This document shows, in pieces, positions 11,810 through 23,339 of a stretch of 64,000 bases of DNA. The notes below the pieces were generated by a model. It did no database searches and had not been told where the DNA came from. It saw only the letters and a list, made by a program, of their open reading frames with translations. The stretch covers positions 170,640 to 234,639 of the forward strand of contig VIRR01000570.1 of assembly GCA_008638375.1 (NCBI GenBank). The letters run 5' to 3'. This DNA comes from Nyssa sinensis (lineage: Eukaryota; Streptophyta; Magnoliopsida; Cornales; Nyssaceae). A program made the translations under genes and the position numbers. Every line of letters starts with the position of its first letter. The stretch's first letter is position 1.

Positions 11810-13165
11810 TATACATTATGTACAATTTGTTTTATTTTATAATAATTTATAAAATAATTTGTCAAAAATTGAATTTTTTTATATGTTTAATGAGTTGTTA
11901 TTAAAATATCTAGGTAGTAGGATGGAAATGGAGGATTTGTCGTGATTTGTGTTTGTGGTTGTCATGCAATGTGAGGAAGGCAAGTTGCAGAAAGCATCTA
12001 TAGGTTCTGGATGCAACGTCCCACTCAATCTCCCTCCTAATACCCCACCACCTCTATGATTGAGGGAAATAATGAGGAAATGTCCAAAAATGAAAAAAAT
12101 AAATGAAAACAGAAGAAACAAAATGAGAAAAGGACCTTGGTCACGGCCAATGATGATTGAAGAGTATATTTTCAGAAATATTATTTATTAGCATGATATG
12201 ATAAGCCATGTATCGGTTTATATTATATAGACATATATATACATATATATATATGTGTGTGTGTGTGTGGTTTGGAAATACCGAAAATCTACTCGAATTA
12301 TCAAGGCATGATATAGTTTGATGAGATAAATTTTAAATTTATTTATTAAATTCATATGATTTAAAAATATGAAAATATTACGAAATAGACTTTATATAGT
12401 TGACTACAAAATATTAGGATAAAATTTTGTTAAGTTCAGTTAAATTATGTAATTTAAAAACAAAAATCATAATTTTAAGTAATAACTTATCTAAAACTTT
12501 ATTTTAATATGAAATTCTCACCTGAAAATTGAAAGAACAATTTCATGATAAAGTCGTAGCTTGGAATGATGTTTTTGAAGAGCATTATTGCGTCAGGTGC
12601 TTTTAGCCCGTGGCGGACATAAAGGTGTCAGAAGTGGTCATGCTCTCACAAAATTTTAAAATTTTTATATTTTACCACAATTTTTCATTGGTTTTGATTT
12701 TTAAAAAATGAGTTAATTGGTATGAAGTCCATGTTTTAAGACTTATTTAGATTCTAGTATATTATAATTTCTTTTCTTTTCTTTTTGTATGAAGGATAAT
12801 GATTAGATACTTATTTTGTGAGAAGAATCACTTAGACGAGTTTACACCAATTATTTTTATTATATGACAAAACTATCATACCTATCCTATTTCACATACA
12901 AGCTTCTCCCTTAATTTTTTATCAAACCAATTTTTTTCCCAACTCTCCACTTCTTTTCCCAATCTCTTTCTTCCACTTTACAGCTCTTTTGTCTCTTTTT
13001 ACTCTTTACATCATCGATCGTAGCGCCAGCCACCAACGACGTCCACCATTACCAACGTCGATCTTTATCTTATCCATAGTTGATGAATTCCTCTCTTTAC
13101 AACTATGTACTCCACCCTCATCTAATTTTCTTTCTTGTTTAGACTTTGAGATCTCCAAGGCCTAA
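11810..13165. other. Intergenic DNA with microsatellite
   Basis: No gene seen. A TA/TG microsatellite lies at about 12221-12269. The stretch 12900-13160 is pyrimidine-rich and could be the former leader of the ALOG-like fragment that follows. Confidence 0.5.
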
Positions 13166-13429
13166 ATGAGATCCCCAATGGCGACATTGTTTGTTAATGC
13201 CTTCGATCACAACTTTGAGTTTGAAATTGGAAAGAATAAGTATTGTGCTTGGAGAATCGGAAGTAACTGGAGAATCTTTCTCTGGAACACGTTCTTACAT
13301 TATTTTAAAAATCACAAGATACTGTTAACGCTGGCTCGGTGCAATGGGGTACAAGTGATCGAGTTTTTGAAATACCTGGACCAGTTTGGGAAGACGATGG
13401 GAGTTAGGAAGAAGTTTTTTGCTGTGTAA
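13166..13429 (+). pseudogene. ALOG-domain (LSH/G1 family) gene fragment
   Basis: The 87-residue frame contains, at residues 40-77 (13283-13396), a clear match to the core of the ALOG domain: WNTF, a KNH motif, L-LARCNG, and [18 protein letters not shown] proteins (LSH in Arabidopsis, G1 in rice) are plant DNA-binding developmental regulators of about 180-250 residues. Here the domain stops right after FGKT, losing the zinc-ribbon half (normally KVH...CP...). The N-terminal 39 residues are not ALOG-like, and several usually fixed residues differ (for example RCSGAH is RCNGVQ). It is most likely a captured or decayed fragment, not a working gene. Confidence 0.65.
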
Positions 13430-13545
13430 ATTTTTACACTTGTCTCAATCACAGTGGGATTTGGGGGAAGTTTTTCGCAGTGTAAATTTTCATAGTAAAA
13501 ATGAAAGAAAGTTTTTTGCAGTGTAAATTTTCATAGTATGTTTTT
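13411..13545 (+). repeat. Three copies of a 30-base repeat
   Basis: The end of the ALOG-like frame (GTTTTTTGCTGTGTAAATTT) recurs at about 13468 and 13510 as GTTTTT(C/T)GCAGTGTAAATTT. The fragment's stop codon therefore lies in a short local repeat. Confidence 0.6.
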
Positions 13546-13766
13546 TTTTTCCTTCAAAATTATATATTAAATATGGATCTTATTTAATAGATTTTAATGT
13601 TTAGAATCTAAATATATAAATTTTATTAAATCTTTTTTTATAGAATACTAGTTATAGGATTTTAAAGTTTGAAAAAAAGTTTTAGAAGTTACTCCCAAGT
13701 TTCACGCGTATAATAAAGTAAGGAGTATTTTTGTCTCTCAAAAAGTCATGTACTTAAAACTTTAAG

Positions 13767-14312
13767 GCCGTGTATGGTAGGTAGGAATGGAATGCGCATT
13801 CCTGATGTTATTTTATTCCTGTATTTGTTTAGATTTTTTAGGCCGGAATGATCATTCTAAATGGAATGACTATTCCCAAAGAAGCCAGAATCGCCATTCC
13901 TTACCAAAAGTCGCGGAATGCTTATTCTATTCCTTACCAAAATTTTTAATTTTTAATTTTTTTGCCAATAAAAGAAATGCAGATTGAATTTTTTTTTTTT
14001 GCCAATAAAAGAAATGCAGGTTGAATTCTTTTTTTTGCCAATAAAAAAAATGAAGGTTGAATTTTTTTTTTCATTAAACTTACATGAAAACTTTGAAATT
14101 TATACAAGTACTTTGAATATTTAGCTTAATATGAACTCCATTCTAACAATTTGATGGTTCAAACTAAACACAAGAATGTAATTTTCATTTCATTATTGGG
14201 TATTCAGCTAAACAAAAAAATGGAATAATTATTCTCCTTCCATTCCTATTCCATTCTATTTCTAATACTATTTTATTCCTGTCTTATTTTATTCTAACGT
14301 ACCAAACGTAAC
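13767..14312. mobile_element. Candidate MITE (GGAATGGAAT type)
   Basis: The left end GCCGTGTATGGTAGGTAGG is roughly mirrored by the right end (reverse GTTACGTTTGGTACGTTAG). Both are followed by GGAAT/AGAAT-rich sequence, a pattern common in plant hAT-like MITEs. I could not find a convincing 8-base target duplication. Confidence 0.45.
13964..14071 (+). repeat. Three tandem 36-37-base units
   Basis: GCCAATAAAAGAAATGCAG followed by TTGAATT and a T run occurs at 13964, 14001 and 14037. The third unit is slightly diverged. It sits inside the candidate MITE. Confidence 0.8.
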
Positions 14313-16056
14313 ATAAATGTTTATGCATATATTTTAGAGTGAAAAAAGTCCAAATAGTAGACTTAGAAGCCAAAGCACCTTAAAAACATGACGAGTAGTT
14401 CTTCCTCTTGAAATTTTAATTTTTTTGCCCTCCTTTGTTAATTGTTTAGATCGTCATTGACTTTAGTTCAATTTATTCTCAATCATTCTCTCAAATGTCA
14501 TTTTATTGTGATACAAAGATAAGGAGAACATCTCTATTTATAGACTAAAGTTGGATTAGTCTAATTCTCCATCTCTACCATAAGTAGAGTTTGGTGGGTT
14601 AAATTAGTTTTTTAAAAATATATATAATATTTTAAAAGCAAAAGAAATTTAGTTTAGATTATAGAATCCAATTCAAATATTGATATAATAAAATTTATTA
14701 AATTTGTAAGAATTTGTTTACGCAACCGATAGGGCGGCAAAGGATTTTTTTTTTTAAAAAAAACTGAATCTTTTAATTTATTATTATTATTATTATTTCA
14801 ATAAAAAATGAATCAAAAACATTATTGTAAAGGGAGATATTCCTCGAAAGTCAAGACCATAATAGCTCTTTCAAAATTTTATAACGTGTGTTACGGTCCA
14901 CTAAAAATAATAAAATATATTATAGATGACATAATATTATTAAAAAAAATACGTAGTCAAAATTGTAGCAATTTCATATATGAAATTTTTAAATGTAAAA
15001 GTATTATAATTTCTTGTAATTTTGACATTATTGGACAAAATAAAATGATAATAGTAATTAATTTAGTGAGCCGCTATCCACTTCTCAAATCTCAAGTCTT
15101 TACTTGCACTCCATTATATTAATGAAATTACAATACCATCCTTTTATTTAAAAAACCTAAATTTAAAATTTCATGGAGGCAAATCACTTTTATGGGCGTG
15201 CAATGGCGCCTCCCTTAATTTACTATTAAAGTTTTCATTGTCTTTTTCATATAACATGACAAACATAGGTGTTAGTACCTCCTGATCGTTTATGAAAAAA
15301 AAAAAAATTAAGTGTTAGTTTAGTAGGAGTTCTTTACAAGTATTTTTATTTATATTTTTATAATTTGTTAATTTTTAATATTTTTTAAATTAAATTACGT
15401 TGAATGAATTATTTCAACTACTTTTGATTTCTTTTAGAAAAAAAAATTGAGAGAAATTATTGAACTTTTTAGTGTAAAATCAAAATAGAAAAAATATAAC
15501 AATTTGTTAAAAAAATTATGAATAAAATCTGAAAATTGTAATTAATATTCGAACTTGGATTGAACCTGATAGTAATAAATTTTAATTCGAGTCGGGTTCG
15601 AGCCAGACTGTTCGAGTTCAATGTCTAGTTTAGGTTGACTATTTTAGAACTTGAGTCGAACCTGAGTATAACTTAGCCCGAGTCCAAGTTTGAGTTCGAG
15701 TTCAACTCGTCTGAATTGCAGATGTTAGAGGTGCTTTTGTTCATTGTCGTGGTTGAATATTCGTGATATTATTGATATGTGAGTTGCCCGTGTTGAGTTT
15801 TACGCTTTGGCACAAGTTGCAAGCACAAATAAAAGAGCAATTCTATATTTTTTAAATTTTTATTTCAAATCATATGATAGTAATATAATAATATATTACT
15901 TTAATACATTAATTACATAATTTAATGCATTGTCAATATTGCACTACCACATTATTTAAAATATAAAATTTGAAATATATATTTGATAAACATAACAATT
16001 TTTCAAATAAAATCGTGAATATCCGACCACGGTGGCCGTGCCCAACATTTTTCTTA
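14313..16056. other. AT-rich intergenic DNA
   Basis: No gene seen. 15550-15720 is rich in GAGTTCGAG/GAACTTGAG motifs typical of old degenerate repeats. A similar tract occurs at 44460-44780. Confidence 0.5.
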
Positions 16057-16295
16057 GGCCATCTCCAAATGATGAAACAAATCAATAGGAAACTCAAATT
16101 TTATTGGCCATATCCATTTTTAGAGCTTCAAATGAGGTAGCAACCCAAACTTGAAATTTGCTACGCTTTTTTAAAAGTAGCAAATTTTCTACTATGGTTA
16201 GAAGATAGCTAATGTACTTTTTTGTATTAAAAAAATTGTGAGACTCACTTATTAATATTAAATATAAAAAATATTAAAATTTGATATTACCATTA

Positions 16296-16419
16296 GAGTG
16301 TCAAATTTTAATGTAAGTTGCAAATTTGTATTGAGATAGTAAATGACAACTTTGCTACTTTTTTTTTTTCGCTTCATCCCTCAATACAAATTTGCTACTT
16401 ACATTAAAATTTGACACTC
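16296..16419. repeat. Foldback, 40-base arms
   Basis: 16296-16335 and 16380-16419 are near-perfect inverted copies (GAGTGTCAAATTTTAATGTA... against ...TACATTAAAATTTGACACTC) with a 44-base loop. Confidence 0.8.
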
Positions 16420-16443
16420 CGATGATAATAGAAAATTTTAATA

Positions 16444-16703
16444 CTCCCTCCGTCCTGAATTAATAGTCCCTTTTGAAAAAATCAACTTTTTATTTTGGAC
16501 AATCATTTAATGCTTTTGCACTTGATTAAGAGGATAAATTTACAAAACTAAGCTTCATTCACATTGAGTAGTACATTCATATTAAATTTGTGAGGGTAAT
16601 TTGAAAATTTAACAATAATTTATATATTAATTTTTTAAACAGGACTCTTATTATGAGACATCTCAAAATGGAATAAGAGACTTTTAATTCGGGACGGATG
16701 GAG
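16444..16703. mobile_element. Stowaway-like MITE
   Basis: Ends CTCCCTCCGTCCTGAATTAA and, inverted, CTCCATCCGTCCCGAATTAA: the hallmark Tc1/mariner-type Stowaway termini. The left target TA is at 16442-16443; the right one reads CA, a likely mutation. 260 bases long. Confidence 0.85.
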
Positions 16704-16762
16704 CATTTTTTATCGTTTGTATTTTATATTAATAAGTAGGTCCCGTTACTTTTTTTATATAA

Positions 16763-17092
16763 GGCCATCTCCAGTAATGACTCAATTTTTTATTTAAATT
16801 TGAGTAAAAACTTCATTTAAGTTTGATGCTCTCCTGTGATCGCCTAGTTTTTACTCAATTTTTTATTTAAAATTTCTATTGTGTCCCAAAATAATTCTCA
16901 TTATATCCTAGAAGTTTTAAATTTACTTTAAACAGTTATTTGAGTCTATGAATAGTATTGCACTAATTTGAGTATAAGTTTAAGTAAAAACAGATTTGTT
17001 ATGAGTTTGAGTTTATTACTGAAAAATATTTTTTAGATTTTTTGACTCAAATTTGAGTTTAAATCTGGGTTTGGTCACTGCTGGAGATGCCC
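16763..17092. mobile_element. Tourist-like MITE
   Basis: Ends GGCCATCTCCAGTAATGACT and, inverted, GGGCATCTCCAGCAGTGACC. Exact TAA target duplications lie at 16760-16762 and 17093-17095. 330 bases, no coding capacity. Confidence 0.88.
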
Positions 17093-18105
17093 TAAGAACA
17101 AGAGAATCTTGGGTATTTATTAAGTGTCATAATTTTTTTAAGGTAAATTGCATTGACCTTCCTTAGGTTTCTGAAATTACACTAACCTCCATTTCAGTCC
17201 ATTTTCTTAACAAATAACAATATTGCCCCTTCTATTTTTTTTTTTTTTTAAATTTTGATCATTTTTCTAACTATTTTTTTTTCATTTTCAAATAAATATT
17301 AAGTAAAATATTATTTGATTAAAAAAGAAAATTTTTATTTTTAATTTAATTTATATAAAATGAAAATTTCTTTAAAAAAATGGTCAAAATTTTAAAAATA
17401 TAAAAAATTAAAATATAAAATATGCAATTTTGTCAATTTAAAAAAGAAATTAGATTGGAGGGGAGGTCGGTATAGTTTGTCAAAAAAAAAAAGAGAGATT
17501 TGCGTAATTTTAAAAATCTCAAAAAAAGTTAAAATAATTATTAAGAATCTCAAAAAAATAAATATAATTTACTTTTTTTTAATATAAAAAGTACATTTAC
17601 TACGTTCCAATCATATTAACAAATTTGATACTTTTAAAAGAAAGCAAGAATATCTCAACAGTGAATTAAAGTCAGACTTAAATTTAAATTTAAATCAAGA
17701 TTTTTAAAAAGTTTTTTCAGTTATAAATTCAAACTCATATCAAATTTATTTTTATTTAAATATAAACTCAAATTTATAAAATATACAAATTTAAATAAAA
17801 TTTTGAAACACGCTAATAACCTAACAAATTTTAAAATTAAGTTAAATTGCTACCTTTCTTAGAACACTAAAAATAGAGCTGACGCATCAAATTTGAGTTT
17901 CCTATTAATTTGCTTCGTCCTTTCGAGATGGCCTTGGGTGCCATGGCTGCTGTTACATATTCATCCACTAGCCCGAATATGGATTTGACACGTGCTTTAA
18001 ACCGTGCCACTGACCAGGCTGACGCGGACACGCATGGCGGTGGACCTTCCGAAAAGCCGACAACTTAGCGGCCTCTCCGCTAAAAACAAATCTTGGTTGT
18101 CTTTC

Positions 18106-18113
18106 TATATATA
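18106..18113 (+). promoter_or_regulatory. TATA box of ACR9-like gene
   Basis: TATATATA about 165 bases before the main start codon, followed by a GAGAGA-rich leader. Confidence 0.5.
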
Positions 18114-18174
18114 CATACGTATACGAGTGTGTTTTAGAGCGAGAGAGAGAGTTCCAGCTAATTTTCACCTGGTT

Positions 18175-18228
18175 ATGGCCGGAAAATTGTACCCTCCGAC
18201 GATGCCCGACTCAGTGGTTCGACCCTGA
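18175..18228 (+). CDS. Upstream ORF in ACR9-like leader
   Basis: A 17-codon frame (ATGGCCGGAAAATTG... to TGA) lies in the presumed leader, 45 bases before the main start and in another frame. Its ATG is in a strong plant context (TTATGGCC). The sequence TTTCAG just before the main ATG (18265-18270) resembles a splice acceptor, so a leader intron could remove part of this region. No peptide function is recognised. Confidence 0.35.
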   Translation: MAGKLYPPTMPDSVVRP

Positions 18229-18272
18229 AATATATATAAGATACATTTTTTTTTCATTTACCGATTTCAGCT

Positions 18273-21200
18273 ATGGGCATTCCTTGGGACGACGTCGTGT
18301 TGATCCAGAAAGGTAAGAATCCCGGCGACCCCTCCGTCGTTACGGTGAACTGCCCGGACAAGGCCGGACTCGGCTGCGATCTCTGCCGGGTCATACTCGA
18401 ATTCGGACTCTGCATTACTCGGGGAGGTCAGCGGACTTCAATTCTAGTCTCAAAATTCATTTTTTTTAAATTTTTGTTTCCATCTTATTTTGTATAAATT
18501 GACATTTGCTTAATACCAAATCTTAATTAAGATCTAAGAATTTATTGATTGTCAGACTGTAGACAATCATATCGAGGTTCAGAAGAGTCTTATGCTCTTA
18601 GATTGTGGGAGATATTGCCAAAGATCAGCATATTGACATATTTCTAATACCATCAACGAAGCTTAATTAGTAGGCTCAACTCAAACTTTGAGTTGTTTAA
18701 TATTGTTGTCATACCTTGGATTTGGATGTTGTTTCCCCGGTTCTCTGTCTTTTGTTTTGGTTCATTTGCATGGATTTACATTGGTACTGTTGTATGGTAG
18801 CTCAAAGTTTGATGTATTGCTTTGTAACATGTTTGAAGTATCTTATGTAGAGTAGAACCCAAAAAACGAGAAAAGGAAGCAATTAAAACAGTTGCATTAC
18901 TCTGTTGCTGCTTCTTTATTTTCTTTTTTCTTTTAAATTTTGTTTAGAAGCAATATATTCGAAAAAAAAGTAGTTGTGAAAGCAACGTTTGCTGCTTGGA
19001 GCTGTCTGTAATGACATCAATGCACCAACATACCATCTGTATTCTCAAGTCTCAATTTCTCCGTCACCATTACCAATTCAGCCAATGGCGGATCTACACC
19101 ATAGAGTTAGGAGGGGTAAAAAAATATATGAAAGTTAGAATATTAGGGAGTCTCTTATAAAAATTTGAAAATTTTTTTGGGGGTGGTAATTCCTAGTTAG
19201 GGCCTGACACTTATCTTTTATGAGCAATATAGTGTCTTTTTCTTTTCTTTTGGGTAGGCAATATATCACTTTTGCATGACTAACTTTCTAAGTCGCTTTT
19301 CTTGCTTCGTGGAAATACAAAAAATGCATGACTAACAACGCCGACTTCTCCTGATGTAAGCCAAATATTTCTTTCTGTCCAGCTTTCTTTCACCTAAATA
19401 TGTCTATATTTCAAGTTTAGAAAGTATGCACTTTATTAAGTTTTTGGTCCTCTGCATTTGGCCTTTTTTCTGTATCAAGTGTTTATGTTTTATTAGTATT
19501 TTCTGAATGCAGATTTTTCTACTGATGGTAAATGGTGTTACATAGTTTTGTGGGTTGTTCCACATCCGAGCTCACCGAGAGTTGATTGGGAGAGCTTGAA
19601 AAACCGGCTACTATCTGCATGTCCTTCATGTTTAGTTTCATTCTTCTTTGATCAGCAGTCAAATGTTTCTCTGCCTCCTCCACTATACCTGTTAAAGGTT
19701 TTTTGCTTGGATCGGAAAGGATTATTACATGGTGAATAAAAACTCCGTAACTTCTTTTTCTCTGTTCTATAAATTCCTCTAAAATAGCTTGACGCTATCA
19801 TTCATTTTCTGTAGATGTTACTAAGGTCCTCTGTGAGCTTGAACTTACAATTCAAAGAGTAAAAGTGATGACAACACCAGACGGCAGAGTCTTGGACCTC
19901 TTCTTCATTACAGATGGCATGTGAGTCTTTCTTCTGCTGTATCTAAAAGATTTACTCGACTAATTATGTGGCATCTAACGACATCATATGAAATCGGATT
20001 ATACTCCAAAATAGCATGCATTGAGCTGGCTCCTTTCTTTGTGGACTTAGATGTCCATTATTTAAATCATCATAGAACGTGGGCTTTGCTGTTGGCAGGC
20101 TATTTCCGCATGTCAGGTTGCTTTGTTTCATTCTTTTTGATGAAATGTTAGATCGTCAGCCTTTTCTCTCCTACTATTATGCCTTTTCTGGGATTTGATA
20201 ACATTTTCATTCAGATCGGCCTTTGTTTATTGTCATATTCCTCATTTAATTCCTATTTTTCACCTAAATTGCATAGTATTGCGACTTAAATGTTAGTCTT
20301 TGTGGTTGTTTCCTGCATTAATATTTATTTGAGTTTTGGAGAAAAATTATATGTGAGTGCTGTGCTTATAACTTCAGCACCCAAACTACGCATCTCTTCC
20401 TCTTCTTTAATATGCTTATTAGATTAAGGTGGCCTAGATAAAGATTTTGAGATGCATGGGTGCATAGATCAGGAATATAATATTAGAAATGACCACATTC
20501 TAAAAATTCTAGGAGTTGGTCTAGAGAAGGCTAGTTACAGCAGTCTTGAAGAATCAAGTTGGCATGATTTGAAGATCCTCCAATATGCTTGGTCACTTGT
20601 TTGCCCTGGAATTTCAGCCCCCATGGTTCCCGTTTCTGCACCGTAATTTCATGAGATCCATTGCCAGATAATTTTGTAGATGATGCCATATGGTGCTTTG
20701 GCGTTTGTTACTTATCCAAAAGAAGAAGGTTGTTTTGAGCTTGCCATTCTCCCATTGAGCATGGTGTTCACAATGGGATTTATCATCACAGTCGTAAGCC
20801 ATTCTTTTCATTGCTTGCAATGATATGCTTGCGCTTGTTCATTGGAGGCAACGATAAGGTTGACAAGCACCTATCATATAAGTTTGCTTAATCCTTAGGG
20901 ATGGTGTTGCCTGTTGGCCTCCTCACTTATTGTTTCCTTCAAATTCATAATATTCTAGGCAAAAGTTTTATGTGATTTACTCTTTTTAATTCTCTGACCA
21001 TTATGAAAATCCTGGAATTTGTGAAATGATACCCAAAAATTATTCCTCACTTGACATTTCTTCTTCAACCCCTCCTCTATCCCTTCCAAGGTCACAATGG
21101 GATTTAGATTGTTCATTCATTGCTGCCTTTGTGAGTTGGTTCATAGTGCTTCTATTAAATTTTGACAGTTCTGCCTTCTTATATTCTTGTGCAAGATAAT

Positions 21201-23339
21201 AACTGAAGATGTTTTAGATGCATACTGCAACAGCAAGATGGTTAATGACAACTAGGTTCTCATAATACTTGTGAACTTCACCTTTATCTGAAGGTTTCTC
21301 ATGAATGTGTTCAAAGCTTTTTTGGTGTTAGGCCATAAATGCTTGTGGTTAAGGGGTTGTCTATGCTATTGCTCATAATCCTGTGGATAAAAGAGGAAAA
21401 TTTCCATTTTTATGTCAAACTCCTGAAAAAAGGGAGTAAACATATAAACTTCCAGTCAAAATAACTAGAAAAGAACAACCAATCCATACATAGCATAAAA
21501 ACATATATATCGCCTTCACCTAGTTTGTGCGGTTTTTCTTTAGGCTTTTCTATAAGAGGAATCCCTGGTTAATGTGCTTTTTACCTGCTCGACGGAACAT
21601 AAAGTGTTTGAGATTACTAGCAACTCAGATCAATCTTTTTTATTTGGTATTGTATTATTATTCAGGGACCTATTACACACAGAACAGAGACGAGATGACA
21701 CTTGTGAACATCTAAGTGCTGTTTTGGGTGATTATTGTATCAGCTGCGAACTTCAGCTGGCAGGGCCTGAGTATGAAAGTCAGCAGGGGTTCTCTTCTCT
21801 TTCACCAGAGGTTGCTGAAGAATTATTCAGTTGTGAGATGTCAGACAAGGAAGGTCATGTGCAAGCTCTCAGCCCCGATAAGATTAAAAAGGCTAGTATT
21901 ACAACGGATAATGTTCTTAGCCCAGCTCACACCTTGCTTCAGATACAGTGTGCTGATCAGAAGGGACTCTTCTACGACATTTTGAGGACTTCAAAGGACT
22001 GCAATATTCAGGTACCTCATAACAGTTATTGTCATTCAACTCCAGCGGCACATCAGAATTACCTTATTTCTGGAAGTTGAGTCCATGTTTGAAATAGAAA
22101 TACTTAATTAATTGTAGAAAGTGTCTTGAGGCCATTGTCTGGTGCACTGGTAAAAGTTCAGGCTGCCATGTATTAAAGTGCAGGGTCAAGTCTAAGAGTA
22201 GCCTCTTTGTGCAAATAATGCCGAAGGGAAGGTGTGTACACAGTCCTCCCCTGCCTTCCCCCTTAATTAATGGGGATCAACAGCTGGTAGCAGCCCCTTT
22301 ATTTGAAAAGAAAAAAAAATACTGTAGAAAGTGTCTCTATTCCAGAATCTGAATTTACTATTTGCCTGATCCAAAGAACAGAATTGTCCCTCCTGATCTT
22401 TGCTCAACAATTCGTTTGTACGTTTTTGGACTTCCTTCTGAAATTACATTGATTGGGTGGCTTTGATCCTATGATGTTTTTAGTTTTATCCTAGGAATTC
22501 TTACAGGTAGGACCACTTCTTTGTGTGTGTGTCCTTCCAAAAATCTATCTTTGTTTGAAGTAACATTATATGGTAGGGCATATCAATCTATGTTTGCAAC
22601 TGTTAGGTTGCCAATGCATGGTTTATTTGTTGTTTCTCATTTAGATTGCTTATGGAAGATTCTATCCAAGTGACAAAGGCTCAAGGAATATTGAACTATT
22701 CATTCAGCAAATGGATGGGAAAAAGATCCTAGATCCTAAGAGTCGGGCAGCTCTTTGTTCCCATTTGAAAGAGGAGATCCATCACCCATTGCGAGTTACT
22801 ATTGCCAGCCGTGGCCCAGACACTGAACTTTTGGTTGCTAATCCAGTTGAATTATGTGGAAAGGGAAGGCCCCGTGTTTTTTATGATGTCACATTTGCTT
22901 TAAAGATGCTTGGGATATGCGTCTTCTCGGTAAGAAATTGCAAACACGATATTATTATTATTATTTTTGGGTGGGAGGGGTTTTACTGTTAAGGACACCA
23001 TTGCATCATAAACTACTTTTTTCACATCATCAATTGAGCTTAAGGGGCCTCATCAACTTTCAAGTCACCACTTGGCCACAGGGCTAGTGTTTGGAATTGA
23101 ATTATTCAAATTTCTCAATATTTTCAAGTCTTATTCTGTCTTCTCGTGAGAAACTTTAAATCTAATGAATTCTATTTTCTGTTGGTCTGTAGGCTGAAAT
23201 TGGAAGGCATTCAACATCAGATCGCCAATGGGAAGTATACAGATTACTTTTGGATGAAAGCCCAGCATTTCCATTGGCAAGTAGTCGAGCCAGAAGCGAG
23301 ATCATCGACAGAGTAAGAAGAACGTTGATGGGCTGGTAG
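18273..23339 (+). CDS. ACR9: ACT domain-repeat protein, ACR9/ACR10 type
   Basis: Six coding exons: 18273-18426, 19513-19731, 19815-19920, 21666-22011, 22645-22929, 23193-23339. All introns are GT-AG, and together they give 1257 bases and a 418-residue protein, close to the ~410 of Arabidopsis ACR9/ACR10. The start MGIPWDDVVLIQKGK and the end RRTLMGW fit the family. ACT modules are visible at VTVNCPDKAGLGCDLCR, LLKVFCLDRKGLLHDVT, LLQIQCADQKGLFYDILR and VELCGKGRPRVFYDVTFALK. ACT domains bind small ligands, often amino acids. Plant ACR proteins lack the uridylyltransferase catalytic parts of bacterial GlnD and are thought to sense nitrogen status or amino acids; the ligand of this one is not known from sequence. 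A SINE sits in intron 4 and a TIR element ends about 340 bases upstream. Confidence 0.95.
22127..22322 (+). mobile_element. SINE (Au-like) in intron 4 of ACR9-like gene
   Basis: 196 bases flanked by a perfect 14-base duplication TGTAGAAAGTGTCT (22113-22126 and 22323-22336). The head has Pol III promoter-like boxes: TGGTGCACTGGT (A box, 22140-22151) and GGTCAAGTC (B box, 22184-22192). The body has GTAGCCTCTTTGTGCAAA and TGTGTACACAGTCCTCCCC, as in plant Au-type SINEs. The tail is A-rich. It is inserted in the sense direction of the host gene. Confidence 0.88.

Larger units (their letters stand above)
16057..17933. mobile_element. PIF/Harbinger-like TIR element with nested MITEs
   Basis: The ends form an imperfect inverted repeat of about 45 bases: GGCCATCTCCAAATGATGAA and CAATAGGAAACTCAAATTT on the left, mirrored on the right (AAATTTGAGTTTCCTATTAA and CGAGATGGCC). 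Flanking 3-mers are TTA (16054) and TTG (17934), close to the TTA/TAA target of this superfamily. Inside lie a foldback, a Stowaway-like MITE and a Tourist-like MITE. The right end abuts the promoter of the ACR9-like gene. No transposase frame is seen. Confidence 0.7.

Noticed and set aside
21527..22080. Separate 168-codon gene in the ACR9-like locus
   Set aside because: It is exon 4 plus intron sequence; splice sites and homology place 21666-22011 in the six-exon gene.
22127..22200. Possible tRNA gene
   Set aside because: A and B box-like motifs are present but the cloverleaf stems are not; it is the head of a SINE with target duplications.
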